Source: Rhynchosporium graminicola
Taxonomy: Eukaryota; Ascomycota; Leotiomycetes; Helotiales; Ploettnerulaceae
Assembly: GCA_900074885.1 (NCBI GenBank)
Contig: FJUW01000002.1
Span: forward strand, 695,001-759,000
Length of the DNA stretch: 64,000 nt
Direction: 5' to 3'
The position numbers were made by a program, and so were the translations under genes. Position 1 is the first letter of the stretch, and every line of letters starts with the position of its first letter. The notes beneath the pieces were generated by a model, which ran no database searches, had not been told where the DNA came from, and saw only the letters and a list, made by a program, of their open reading frames with translations. Shown one piece after another: positions 48,199 through 60,451 of the stretch.

Positions 48199-49705
48199 TC
48201 ATAGACTCCATACTTTGATGCTGTTGTCTGGTGTTCGAAAGTTCGGTGAAAGTGAGCGAGTCGATACTGATCCCTCATCATCCGACTCACTATCAGAGCT
48301 ATCATCGCTACTGTCTTCAGATCCCTGGATGCTGCTCTCGAAACCTGGAGATGACCTGTGACCGGAGCTTGTGGCTACAACGGTTCCAGATGAATGGACC
48401 ATGGTTGACGAAACTGGATCTAGAGAACTTTAGCATGGAAAACTCCGAGATTGTGAAAAAAAAAAAGAAAAAAAGAAAAAAAAAGGTTACCATCATGAGC
48501 TTTCCACTCCCAAGTCCTCTCCTGAGACCCCTCTGTCATCCCTACTCCCTCCCAAACTTTCACAACACCGTCTACTCCTCCAGCCCAGACCTCCGTGCCA
48601 TTTTCTCCAGGAAACAGGTCTATGCCAATTCTCTGATTCGTATCCGCGTCTCTACCAACCAGCCAACTAACCAATTTCCCTGTCACCCTAACATCAAACA
48701 CCAAAACTCCCTTACTCCTCCTCTCCACAACGAACATATACCTCCCACAAGCACTCCACCTCGTCTCCGTCACACCAGTCCCTCCAATACCCGCATCCAC
48801 ATCCGCAGCCTCAGCAATACTCCACGTCGCAACCGTCCCACCCAGCCCTCCAACATCATATAAGCCCACCCACCTCGTCCACGTCCCCGCAGCCAACATA
48901 CCCACATCCGCATTCTCCGGGCTCGGCTGCTGCGACATCGCAGACACGATACCGCGCATGCCCACGCCACCTCCTTTCATCTTATGGCGTTTAGACGGGA
49001 TGGTGGGCAGACGTGTGACGGGACCTTGACCCGAGCGCGAGATGTCGAAGAGAGCGATGAGACAGTCTGTCCCGGCTAGAAAGTGGTTTTGTGAGGACCA
49101 GAGGAGAGAGGAGGGCGTGTAGTATGCTTCTGTGTTTGGGGAGATCAGGTTGTATGTTGCGACGGGCGTGGAGAGCGGGTTTATGGCGTTGAGGAGGCGG
49201 ATGGGAAGTGCGCTGGGAGTGGAGAGGTAGAGTGTTGTGGAGGGGTCGGAGAGGGCGAAGTAGGGGTATGGTGTGAGGCAGTTAATTGGTGTAGGGAGGG
49301 CGTGGGTTGTGTAGGGCGTGAGGGTTTGAGGGGAGGTTGAGTCGAGAAGGGTTGGTGGGAGGATGAATGTACGGATTGTGTTGTCGGCGCTGGATGTGAG
49401 GAGGCTGGTTCCGTCTGGTGTCCTAGTTATGTTAGAAACTCTTTCTGCTTCGAAGCTGGTTAATGTTCTTACCATTGAGCACTTTTGAAATAATTGGGTT
49501 CTAGATCTTCCTCCCTTTCTGGCCTGGCCACTCCTGGACCGATATCTGCAGTGCCATTTTCCGGATTGCTTTCTCGAATTCGAGATTCTGTTATAGTGCA
49601 GCTGTACGTATCTCCTGTTGAGGCTAGGAGCCGCGGAGTTTTTGTAGCCTGATCCATTTCTTGAATTGTAGCTTCATCTTGAGGAGTTGAAGATTCAAAG
49701 CTCAT
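48199..49705 (-). CDS. TCAB1/Swt21-type WD40 protein
   Basis: WD-repeat protein of the WRAP53/TCAB1 group; the human member binds Cajal-body RNAs and telomerase RNA, and yeast Swt21 acts in mRNA splicing. Exons 49705-49473, 49422-48491 and 48419-48199 give 461 residues. The first splice joins NYFKSAQW to TPDGTSLLTSSADNTIRTF, the hallmark first repeat of the family; the second joins WKAHDD to PVSSTMVHSSGTVVATSSGH. Other repeats: LAGTDCLIALFDISRSGQGP, ETRWSACGRYMFVVERRSKG and EVWAGGVDGVVKVWEG. The acidic stretch DSSDDSSDSESDDEG near the end precedes a final IKVWSL. The start is the first in-frame ATG; upstream frame has only GTG. Intron 2 contains long A runs on the plus strand. Confidence 0.88.
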
Positions 49706-50394
49706 TAATTCGATGGAGCTCACAATGGCGTGGTCGGTCTGGGCCACTTTTTTGCTGGCGGTTTGGCACAGGCATTCAGAGATGAGCGGTAATGCGGCCG
49801 CTTCTTACAATACCAGGGCCGCTTCGGTACAGCTCGAATCCTGGACCTAAACATAGACCACAAAACTCGTTTGGTTTATCATGTCACATATTTGAACCAG
49901 ATTTTAGAGGCTCTTTTGAATGGTTTTCCTGTAAGCTATTGTTGTATCTCGATGGAAGAGTTCCTCGAGTTCAAAGTTGATTAATCGCTGTCGGGAGGCT
50001 AGGCACTTTGCTACAGTATTACCTAGGCAACGAATGCTAAGCGAAAGCCCGTTTACCACTAAATGTCAGACCTAACACTCGACAAAGAAGAAGAATAAAT
50101 TGCCGCATACCTATCGTGGATTTCCTCGGATAGAGCCTTCTATCAGAGTATTGACTATACTCCATATATTTCAGAGCTAGCTCTTTACTTGAGGTCAAAG
50201 GATATTCGTAGTGTGAGGTAGGTCAAGGTCGCGAATCCTTAAATGCGGCGCTATTTCGCGAGAATCACGCGTTATATAGCACACGATATGTAAGTAATTA
50301 TTAGTCGTGAGAGATAAGTACCTGCCTGTAGTAAAAGACACAACTAGATGACTCTTATTTAAGAGATTAACTAAAGTTCCATCATGCATTATCA
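49706..50394. other. intergenic
   Basis: 689 nt between the WD40 gene and the BTB relic; AT-rich from 49980. No feature supported. Confidence 0.35.
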
Positions 50395-51212
50395 TTGCGA
50401 CATTATCGAATAACAAGTGTAGAGGTAGTGATGCAAGCGCACTCGGCAGTCCTCAAGCTCCACTCCAAGTACTTCAGGCGTATTCTAGATACTAAGCATA
50501 CAGGGCAAGCTTCACCGCTATTCCGCTACGAGTTTATCGCTGCTTACAACTCAAATGGCCGAGTTTGGTCTCTTCAAGCAGTTTCGGAGGTATGAATAAT
50601 TGCCTTGCTGACGGCACGACCAAAACACTGATGGAGATAGCGTCCACAAGCAGAGAATGTTCCTTCCAACTTCGATCTTGCGACAGTCCTGGGGACATTT
50701 CCGAAATACCTTCATGCTTTGTATGTGTGGCCTTATGTGATTGACAGCTACGAAGAATTGATTTTGATGACGAAGCTCGTTAATAGCTAGCCACTGTGCC
50801 TTATGAAGTCCTATTTAGATCATCTGGTCATGTTCACTAACCCCTCGAAATTTAGCCCAATCCTATCAGCAACACTCACTGCTACACTCTCCGAAAGTCC
50901 TATCTTCAACGGCGGTCTCGACTTCGATCAGAAATTGATCAACTACCTCGAGCCGTTAATCTGGGCGGCGAAGAAACTGCACCATGCAGAACTCTTTTAC
51001 TCATGGTGAGCTTGTGGAGAAGTGATAGATTCTAAGAAGTGAGAAAATAAAGTTCTGGAGAAGAATCCCCAGATTTTGGCTCTAGCCGTAAAAGGGGCAC
51101 TAAAGGTATCGGAAATTATCGTACGAGCTCAATGCGATCTTGAGTTCGAAAACTCTGAGAGACTTTTGGGCTCGATTGACATGACTGATACATTGAAGTT
51201 CTTCGTCACGTA
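50395..51212 (+). pseudogene. BTB/POZ protein relic
   Basis: Text typical of fungal BTB proteins: VVMQAHSAVLKLHSKYFRRI, SPLFRYEFIAAYNSNGRVWS, then after a plausible 50-nt intron NFDLATVLGTFPKYLHALYV and SYEELILMTKLVN. A stop (TAG about 50789) and frame change interrupt the family ALP block; it resumes as FSPILSATLTATLSESPIF and WAAKKLHHAELF, then after another possible intron AVKGALKVSEIIVRAQCDLE. The start of the BTB fold is missing or degraded. I call it a decayed gene; the intact BTB gene at 6406-8728 is of a different type. Confidence 0.55.
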
Positions 51213-52034
51213 GCGGTATATTCCATGATCCCCACTTCGCATGGCTCTCACTTCCAGAGGAGCTCAAGAGACATTAGACAGAATGCGGGCAATAGACTCT
51301 TCAGACATAACGCGTGAGGCACTCCTCAATCTGATGAATCTGAATAACAGCGAGCCCTGGGAGAGAGTCCAAGAATCTCTCCAGAGATTGCTGAAGAATA
51401 ATCTGAGTTTAGATCGAAGAACGACGAATGCAGCGAGTTTAGTGAACAGTTTAGGTGACGTAGCAAGACCAACAGCAATACCAATAGAGAGACTACCGGC
51501 TAGAAGGCCTGGCAAACTCAAGGACACCATGTGGGGCAGAAAAAGACGATAAAGGAGAATTCGCGCTGGTTCTGGGATCCCTTCAGCGGAGAATAACCCG
51601 CTACGGGCAGATATCGATGTAACTGTTATAATGCTAAAAGTGTGAGGCAAGCGCATGGACTGTTGTTGGTTGCACAGATACATAGGGGAATAGAACCAGT
51701 CAGAATCTTGAGTAGAGGACCATGATTGCTGATTGAGTCTATTTTTCTTACATGAGGCCTCGTTCCTTCGAGCACTGTAAACTACATAAGCAAGCGATTC
51801 TCATTGAGATCTAACGTGCTCGCTTGTGAAGGATAGTAAACAAGAGCCCACTTAGGGCGGCGGAAGCGGCCGTAAGTTTAGTGTTCCCCAGATTCAGGCA
51901 CCCGCCGCCACTTGGGCTCTGTTTACAACCTTGGAAATGTTGTCCCTCGAGGACGTCATTTCAATTTCACCAACTTTTCCCGAGACAACAAAGTTGAGTT
52001 CGAACGGCGGTAGAGTAAGCTTCCGGCAGCGATC
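51213..52034. other. intergenic with one short open frame
   Basis: 822 nt. A 103-codon frame from ATG 51241 (hydrophilic, ending GKLKDTMWGRKRR) directly follows the BTB relic; no family recognised, and it could equally be a shifted relic of the same gene's tail. Confidence 0.3.
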
Positions 52035-53142
52035 ATGATGGAAATATTCAACAGGTCATTCATCGGCCAATATGCCAGTCGTTGCGAGAAGCTCCAGGTG
52101 CCTGACTACTTCAATTTGGCATTATCCATGTGAGCAAACCCACCTCTTACGATGCAACGAAACTGACGTGTACGAAAGCCTGATTCTGCTCGGTATCCTC
52201 GTTTCCTACCTGCCTCAACATTATCGAATCATCTCGCGCGGAACGTCGGAAGGGATATCCCCGTGGTTCATCTTACTTGGGACGACTTCTGGGACATGCG
52301 CATTCGCCAATATACTTGTTTTACCAGCTTCCAGAGCAGATGTTGCATGCTGCAAGTCTGTGAGTACTTTCGAGTGTGCAGCAGGTCTGCTTGGTATAGC
52401 ACAAGTTGGTGTACAATGGTTCTGCTTCAGTATCATGTAAGCTTCAAGCATCGATTTGAATAGGGCAACACTGATTGTTGGCAGACTATTACTGTTCCTT
52501 GTTTTCTTCCCTCGAGGTCCGAGCCTGCCGCATAACGATTCAGAAAAACTATTTACATGGCGCACAGCAGTGATAGTTGCATTATTATGCTTATTACATG
52601 GCCTGCTCGTCATAACCGTCAGCGCGGCCTTCATAATATCGCGACCTCACCACCTAGGCACTTGGGCGAATTCGCTTGGAATAATGGCTACAGTGTTAGC
52701 GGGTATACAGTATCTGCCTCAGATTTGGATGACGTGGCGGTTGGGACATGTTGGTAGTCTGAGCATTCCGATGATGCTTATCCAGACTCCCGGGAGCTTC
52801 GTCTGGTCTGCCAGCTTAGCAGCCAGGCTCGGAGTTGAGGGATGGAGCACATGGGGCGTCTTCTTGGTAACAGGTTGCTTGCAAGGTTGTCTCCTGGTGA
52901 TGGGCATTTGCTTCGAGATCAAGGCTCGGAGGGAACGAGGCACCGAAGTAGAAGGGGTAAATTCTACTCAGCCTTTGGCATCTACGTTTGAACATCTTGC
53001 TAACATGGCGCAGACAAACGTGCAAGCAAGCACCGAGACTGATGACGAGGGTGGTACTGCGGTCGAGAACGGGTCAGTAAGTGAAAATACCCCGCTGTTC
53101 AGTGGGTCGAGAAAGTCGTCTCGAAATCCAGCACCAAAATAG
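52035..53142 (+). CDS. PQ-loop repeat membrane protein
   Basis: Exons 52035-52129, 52179-52436 and 52485-53142 give 336 residues with about seven membrane segments, the PQ-loop/SWEET-like plan of lysosomal and vacuolar transporters (cystinosin, Ypq types). The two PQ motifs are seen in GILVSYLPQHYRIISRGTSE and LAGIQYLPQIWMTWRLGHVG, each followed by the usual Gly/Ser-Ile-Ser segment (GISPW, GSLSIPMM). The C-terminal 80 residues are hydrophilic and acidic and end SGSRKSSRNPAPK. Both introns (49 and 48 nt) fall in phase 2 in helices. Substrate unknown; a vacuolar role is inferred from the family. Confidence 0.88.
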
Positions 53143-54080
53143 GAGCCTGGTTAAATGAACGCTCTTCAAGATTTGCCCCTCAATCTGAAGTAATTCGCTT
53201 GACTTTTTGCTTCTGTTTTGTGTGCATCAACACTCCAGGTACTACACTATCATGGTCGGGCGGTGCCAAGAAACCAAATGGGTAGAGTCGAGTGACGCTC
53301 AATCGCTCCACATGCGTCTCATTGCCAATTGCTCACAAGTTGCGGCGCTTTGTCGCGTCACAACATTTTCTCAAAACTATCGGTCAAAGATGCATCCCGT
53401 TCGAAAACCAAATAATCACTGAGCACCTTTCTATGATTTCCAGCAATTGGGAGATTGCTTACGCCAAGATTACGAATACTTTCAGAATAACTTGTATAGT
53501 GTTAGGTGGTTCGATTAAAAGCGTTGCATCGCCTATTAAGTGCTGGTCAAGCAGAGCATATCAATTTAGCATTATTTTCCACATTCTCCTACAGACAGTG
53601 ATCGCTCCATGGCTCAGCATGTTTTCCGATACAATTTAGCTTTATCAAGAAATACTTGCGCAGGGCGTTATTCATGACGCCGGAGTTATGCAGCAAGATG
53701 CTCTGTCAGCCAGCAGTCGCATCCCTATGATCAATCAGATTAGTCATTGTGATGCATATGAACATTTTGATAGGCATTGGATGACTATTCCAACGCCAGT
53801 GGTTGCATAATGTATTACTCTTTCCTATGGCATCGAAGCAAATCCCACTTTCAGCGGAAAGGCAATGGCCGAAAGACCCCACTATGGCGGATAACAGAAG
53901 GGATCAATAAATATGGCATGCTGCACTAAGTCCTATGTACCGTAAACTCAAGTAGTGGAACCTTCAATATTCGTCAAGAAGTATTTATCTGCTCGCAATT
54001 TTGCAAATGCCCAACACCTACCCAAGGTCTATCCTCCATCCAACCTTTCATAATCCGAAGATACAAAACCCAGCTTCATC
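53143..54080. other. intergenic
   Basis: 938 nt separating the PQ-loop gene from the decaying cluster. No coding character in the short frames here. Confidence 0.4.
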
Positions 54081-54940
54081 ATGCCTGGAAATACTGCTGT
54101 GATTATCATTGACCCTTAAAATGACTTCCTACATCCCAAGGGAAAGCTCAATGGTCCTCTGGCCGCTAGTCTCAAAGAGACAGACACGATAACTCATCTG
54201 AGAGAAATGGTCACCGCAGCTCGAGCCAACAAGATCCCAATCTACTATGGCTTACACCAACAAGCCAAGCCAGGATTTCTGGCTGGTTGGAATCACGCCA
54301 CTCCACTCCAGCAGAGCCAGAAGGAGAACGTAGCCTTCGATGAAGGTTCGTGGGGTGTGAACATATATGAAGGCTTGGAGCCGAGTCGGGAGAATGGGGA
54401 TGTCATCGTGTCTAAGCATTGGTGTAGCAGGTATGTCTAGTTGGGACGTCACTAGCGAGAATGAGTAGCTATGACTAACTAGGCAAAGTTCATTCCAGAA
54501 CACTGACCTTGTTAGGAGGCTGTCCGAGATTATGTATGGCAAAAGTCTTAATTCTTCTCTATCGCTACAGTGGGAGGAACTATCTAAGTGAAGCTGACTA
54601 ATGGCACTAAGTACTTAGTGCTGTCTTGTCTCGTGACACTGTCTCATGACAGACCTCGACTATCAATTGAGACAGAGGGATATCCAGAGCTTGGTCATGG
54701 GAGGATTGACGTCGAATACTTGTTTGGAATCTTCTGCTCGCTATGCTTATGAGCTGTAAGTCTGATCAGATTGTCGCTGTAAGAGTTGCACTGACATAGT
54801 TAGTGGGTATCATGTCACCTTGTTGAAGGACGCTACTGCTGGTTTCACTATCGAGCAGAAGAATGCTGCAACGGATTTGATCTGGGCCCTCTTCGCACAC
54901 GAGGTCAAGACTGTTGGAGAGTGGATCAAAACACTTTAGT
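54081..54940 (+). pseudogene. isochorismatase-family hydrolase, disrupted
   Basis: Cysteine hydrolases of this family cleave amides or isochorismate. ATG 54081 starts MPGNTAVIIIDP, then TAA (54117-54119) stands where the family has the Gln or Tyr of DP[QY]NDF; the same frame continues NDFLHPKGKLNG to DVIVSKHWCSR. A 50-nt intron leads to QSSFQNTDL, after which about 140 nt of unrelated sequence separate it from TDLDYQLRQRDIQSLVMGGL. Then come TSNTCLESSARYAYEL with the catalytic Cys, a second intron, and GYHVTLLKDATAGFTIEQKN to GEWIK. The catalytic Asp (IIIDP), Lys (SKHW) and Cys are all preserved, so loss looks recent. One stop plus the intervening sequence argue against function. Confidence 0.75.
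54604..54621. repeat. perfect 18-bp palindrome inside the disrupting sequence
   Basis: GCACTAAGTACTTAGTGC equals its own reverse complement. It lies in the extra sequence that splits the isochorismatase relic and is followed by a CTGTCT..TGACA imperfect direct repeat. A similar CTAAGTACCTAG occurs at 63968-63980. Confidence 0.8.
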
Positions 54941-55149
54941 CAACATTTCAGAGCAGCTAGAAATGGATGATCTGAGGTCAATTACCCCCTATCATTACTT
55001 GAACATTCCATCTTCCCAACCGTCTCTCCCAGGACGCCGAGCAATGACTAACCAATTATTCGGCATCCCTCTCATACCAAGTTTCTCTATTCCGCCCCTG
55101 ACATTGATCATCTGATCAATGGCTCTAAGATGAATTTCATACTCGTCTA

Positions 55150-56156
55150 CAACTGCTCCACCGATCTGTTCACCCCATCAGCAGTGTTGAAGCTAGTCTC
55201 AGAAGTAAGTCACTCACATTAAAGGCCAGCAAAATCAAAGCAACCATGATCATTTCATCTGTCGCCGACTTTTCCGGATCATTCATATTCTCATTCGCAT
55301 GCTTGATAGTCTGGATCTTGAACCAGGATCTTTAAATTTTCGCCGTCGGTCCAGATGGACCGCCGTTGTAAGAAGCGTGGCGTAGAAGAAAGCCAGAGCG
55401 AAATGTAACCATGCTAATCGAGACCTGTCTGGCTTTAGGCCGTTGTCGAGGAAGATTAACCATGGAGCTCGTCTCTCGATATCTATGATTAGTGAGCACC
55501 CATCGACTTCTGAGATTTGTACACGCTAGGAAACTTACAGTAGCGAATCAACAATTTTTTAGGCACAGGCTCCCCTACAGTCTCGGGCATCACCGAAAAG
55601 GGATCTAGTCCACTTGCAACATTTGGTTAATTTGGCCAGAAAGGGATGGATTGTATTAACTGGAACTCGATATCTGTGTCGAATAAGCCATTGGACGGCT
55701 CAATGTTATCGACTTGCGGTCTGATCCGCCTGATATTGTGTTGTCTTCTCATGGGCTTGGACGCCGAGCTCACAATAGCCAAGGCATCTATCGATTCGGC
55801 CGTCAGAATCACTTCCTTCCCTGTAATCATCCTTCTCATGCGTGATACAGCTGCTTTACCAGTCCCGAACGCATCTAATCGAGGGTCTTTATTGGCTTTC
55901 CTAGTGACAGGTACATAAGTGGGCGGCAAAGCTGAGCATGAAAAGGCTTACACTGGATGTATCTGCATTGATGAATTTGATTCGGCAATCCACGTTTAAG
56001 GCAGTCACCACACGGTTGGGCTCGGTCACATTTCTGTTTTCGTCTGTGCACTCGGTACATGACAGCAGTCCTCGATTTCTCTTCTCCCTTTGACCGCTCA
56101 TTTTCTGACAGTTTGTGATGAAAGGGAACTTGATCTTGGTTCATTCTCTGATTCAT
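55150..56156 (-). pseudogene. Zn2Cys6 transcription factor relic
   Basis: The N-terminal zinc cluster is split between two frames: SCTEC in one and HRRKQKCDRAQPCGDCLKRG in the next, so a one-base change lies at about 56050 and the six-Cys knuckle cannot be read through. Further pieces follow downstream on the same strand: YVPVTRKANKDPRLDAFGTG, IDALAIVSSASKPMRRQHNI, DPFSVMPETVGEPVPKKLL and WLIFLDNGLKPDRSRLAWLH. The last two resemble the middle region of fungal-specific regulators. It lies between the isochorismatase relic and the amidase, so it may have been the pathway regulator (inference). Confidence 0.6.
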
Positions 56157-56923
56157 GTCAAGTACATTCTTCTCTCAGAGAGACTTCTAAGCTCTTCATA
56201 AGCACCAAAATCTCGGGCAAAAGCTTGCTTGTAAATCGTGTTTTCGGCGATGTATTGAATGGTAACTCGTAGACTGCTGACAAAGATCTTTAGACAATTT
56301 TCCGCAAGGCTGAAGGCCTCGCTTATATCGGTGTTTTATGCAGGTACGAAGCCAACTAGGGCAGCTAGGTGGATGAGAATAAACCCCTGACTGAGCTCAG
56401 GCCCTACCACTCTCAATTCATGGAGGTCGAGGAGGTATTTTCAATGCGTATGATGTATATATCCAGAGAAAACTGACAGACTTGATGAATGATCCTGCTC
56501 AGAGCAACATCAACTGCAAAGGCGCTGGTCGAATCAATCAGAAAAGCTTACGCATTCACTGATAGCATGCGCAGAAGTGTAGGCAGTTAGTTCTTCTTGA
56601 CCGTATTTGGGATACCAATATATAGTCCAGCTCCGGCGGCACTCCAGCTGGAATCTCTGAAAGGAAACTTGCGAGTGCGAAATGCTAATGGATGATTTCT
56701 AGGTCTATTGCGAACCCCTCGTGGCTACAGTGTCCGTTAATATATTGAAATTATTTGGCTGATTGGCATGGTAAGGTCATGGGTAAGGGCATCTCGCGCT
56801 GCCAGTATACCAATCACGAATCAATTTCAGAAACCTCACTCAATTCTTGATTATAACCTTACGAATGCTGTCAAGAATTTGACACTACAAAAATTTGAAT
56901 ACAATCTAGACACCTGCAGTGGC
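56157..56923. other. intergenic
   Basis: 767 nt between the regulator relic and the 3' end of the amidase. No feature supported. Confidence 0.35.
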
Positions 56924-58866
56924 CTAAGGTGTGGTCTCGTTTCCGATCAGTCGGCCAATATGCTCAGCGATAGCCATGATTCGTTCCTCTGTTAAGCGCC
57001 GTCCAATGATCTGAACAGCTACAGGAGCCCCTTGATATGCCTCTGGATCGTCTGAATTTTGTCAGTCAAATCCGGCTCGTTTGGGTTTGTGGGATTGACA
57101 ACAACTCACATTCTGCTTGAACGGTCTTATCCATTTCGCCCAGTGGGGAGAACTCCGCATTCTTCTTGTCGACATTCTTGTCTGCGAAAGTGACTGGAAC
57201 AACCACACTCGTAAAATCCAACAGATTGATGACACTAGCATATCCATAGTACTTGAACTGGTTGTGACGGATAGCAGCAGTTGGAGTGATTGGAGCAATG
57301 ATGGCATCGATCTCTCTGCCCAGTTGTGCCTCGGCAGCACGTATTTGCTCGAGGTATTCGATCTGAAAGTTCCACTTCTGAATTTGGACGTCCCAGAGCT
57401 GATTCATGTCAATTTTTGGCAGCGACGGGTTGATGAGGTCTCCAAAGTTGGGAATGGCAGGCTCGCCAGATTCTTTAAGAGTGTTGAGGACATCCGTTCC
57501 TCCATCGGAAGCGTAGATACCCTTGATGAGGTTGACGGCGAAGTCGTGCTTGTACGGTTTCCACGGGATTACTGTATGTCCGTCCTTCTTCATCGTATCC
57601 ACAACTGTTTGAATACCTCGGAGAATTGGTGGGTGGGGAAGGACCTGTTATTGTTAGTGCAAATAAAGCAAGTGATCAGAAAGTGCTCACAACGCCATCG
57701 CAGTTGTAGAATCCGAGAGTCAGACCACCAGAGCCAATTTTGTTTTTGATAGCATCTGCTTCTCCTTGTCTCCAGGGCATTGGAATGACCTTAGAGTCAT
57801 ACTCCCAAGGCTCTTGAGCAAGAACAGACTTGACGAATAAACGCATGTCTGCGATTGAGTGAGTTAGTGGGCCACAAACGCTGTGAACAGTCTCTTGGCC
57901 TTCCATTGAGTTCGCCATCTTGCCGTAGGGCAATCTTCCATGCGACGGTCGCAGGCCGTACAAGAAGTTAAATGCCGAAGGCACACGAATAGAACCGCCT
58001 GCTTGAGCTTAGCGTTTGTATCCATGAAAACAGTGTACGTACCGATATCAGTTCCGACACCGATGATTCCGCCTCTGAATCCAACCATTGCACCTTCGCC
58101 TCCTGAGGAACCGCCACAAGACCAGTTCTTGTTGCCTTTCGATTATTAGCAAACACCTATCCAATAGCAGAGCAATTTCAGAACACTTACGAGGATTGGT
58201 TGTTCTTCCAGAAACATTGTTGATCGTTTCACAGACCATTAAAGACTGCGGCACACTCGTTTTGACATAGAATACAGCGCCTGCCTTTAACAGAAGATCT
58301 ACCAATACCGAATTATAAGTGTCGTATTTACCGACCCAAGCGGCATAGCCCATACTGGTTTCCAGACCCTTCAAAATTAGCTTCTATTGTCTCGGCCGTT
58401 TAGGAGAAATTACCTTGATTCGAAACTGATCTTTCAGAGAGATAGGAAGACCATGGAGAGGACCGACTGGCTTTCCTGTCTTTTGGAAAGTAGCATCGAG
58501 TTCCTTGGCACGTGCGAGAGCGATATCTGGAAAGAACTCGAGAGCACAATTTGTCTACAGCCATGATCAGATGGTTTTCATACTTACAGAACAGACTTTC
58601 AGACTTACCAGTTGATGTGCCAAAGCTGCTCTCTTACAAAAGGCGGTTGTTACAAAAACTGATGTCAACTTCCCAGTTGCAAGTTGCTCTACCAATTCCG
58701 TGGCTGATGACTCCGTGATAACTAATTCTTCAGAAGACATGATTCCACTATTCTTTGGGTAATCCATCACGGAATCTTCAGTTGGTTTTGATTTGATTCG
58801 CCATTCTGCAGGAATGCTCGCTGCGAGCCGGGCTCTCTTATCCTCTACGACTTGTTCCCACGTCAT
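56924..58866 (-). CDS. amidase signature-family hydrolase (acetamidase-like)
   Basis: Seven exons (58866-58609, 58554-58414, 58368-58191, 58135-58043, 57998-57691, 57644-57110, 57051-56924) join in phase into 546 residues. Amidase signature enzymes hydrolyse amide bonds with a Ser-Ser-Lys triad. Here it is Lys127 (ISLKDQF), cis-Ser202 ([10 protein letters not shown]) and nucleophile Ser226 (GVGTDIGGSIRVP); the spacings of 75 and 24 residues equal those of the well-studied family member FAAH (142/217/241). The C-terminal [20 protein letters not shown] appears only after the last splice. The start [21 protein letters not shown] is usual for fungal acetamidase-type enzymes. No signal peptide. 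Neighbours are two relics, so it may be the survivor of a small amide-degrading cluster. Six introns of 43-58 nt. Confidence 0.92.
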
Positions 58867-60451
58867 AGTAAGTAACAGATGTTCTCAGGTAGATAGAAAT
58901 TACAGGATGATAGATCTACGAAATGTGCACAACAGTTGCAGTAGAGATGAGAGCCTTAAGATGATGATGATGAGCTTGCTGAAGTCTATATATGAATCTA
59001 TGACGAAGAGTGGAGGTTGACTGGTGAGGGACCTTCGGGCCTTCGGGCGCGGGGTAGAAGCATAACAGATCAAGCTTATCAGCTCCGTGAGTTCTCATTA
59101 CAAATCGCCAAAAGGCATGTTCTGGGTTAATACCAGAGGATTGATTGGTTTGAGTATCAGAAGGCTTCGAGAAGGGATACCTCATTATTTCCAAATTTGT
59201 TGTCGATGTTATCGTTATCGTCCTTTGGTCGTCGTCTCTGGGATCGATCTTGGGCGCTGCTTAGCAGAGGATGCCGAGCGCTGCCTGTTCCGGTACTCGA
59301 TTACAATAAATTTGAAGTCTTGGGTTCCTCATCAGACTAATAACCAACAGTCACAAAATCGTGATACGACTGTGCGTTAATAATCCATGATAGTCACAAA
59401 ACGATCAAAGTGCGTTGATCTGCTAAATATTGCAGTCCCGAAGCTATTACAGGACTTCAAGTTTCGCTTCACTAGGACTGGCATTGCCCACCCTCGACGT
59501 GTTATTGCTACTGATCTTGGATCTTGGATCCTAAAATAAACCCTTCATATCCCCCCACATTCATCAATAGCAACCCACGCATCTCGAAAACAACAAATAT
59601 CATTCAACGGGTCTATCTGAGCCTATACTTGGAGTTCTGGGTACTCGATACGACTCTGAGCACTATAATATACGCTACGGAAGCTGCAAAGAGACATTTA
59701 TCTCAGCTATATTTCATAAAGTCTCCTGGCCTAACCTGTCCAGAGCTACCAAGCTGTTAGAAGTAACGATCTTGGAAGCCTCTATCCGATCCCTTCTGCG
59801 TTCCCAAACTCGGCATCTACCCTCGTCTATTCCGAGATGCGTCGGATATATTTAGATGGCTACCAGATATCATTCATGTTGCAGTTCGGCCGGGGTTGAA
59901 ATACCAAATAAAACGCTTTTGTGTATGTAACATCATCTCTACTAACAATACCAGGCATTAACTTGTCAAGCTAGCAACTGTGCGAACGTTTATGAGGATA
60001 TTAGATTCGGGCGTGGTAAGGGAGCATCATGCTCATTTATGCCCATGCTAAGAACGTAGTTTGATAGACATGTGACATGCAATATATAGAATACATGAGT
60101 CTTTGGCTTTCCACAAGGAAGCTACACCAAAGTGGAGTAATGCAATCCACCGACTGAAGATCCCGCCTACGCATGATGACTTGAACTTTCAACAAACCGC
60201 CCTTTCCGCATACTCACTGGGTATCTTCGTCTCGCCTCATCTTGGTTTCCGATAGTATATCTAGTACTACCAACCTCGATTCTTTCTCACTTTCTTCTTT
60301 CCACAACTTTTTGATTTCGTCATACCAATCCATCACTTCTTCTCCACGGGTGTGGACATGCCTCTCGAATGAGACATGCTGTATGGTGCCTAATGGGAAT
60401 GAGAAATCAGTAAGGCTTCTCGCGTATATAGCATAAATAAATGGCATGAAA
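58867..60451. other. intergenic with weak coding traces
   Basis: 1.58 kb. A plus-strand open piece at 59524-59760 and a following piece reading LVYSEMRRIYLDGYQISFML have slight coding character but no family, start or splice structure I can defend. Confidence 0.3.

Noticed and set aside
53143..56923. secondary-metabolite cluster
   Set aside because: No PKS, NRPS, terpene synthase or P450 text; the enzymes present point to amide hydrolysis instead.
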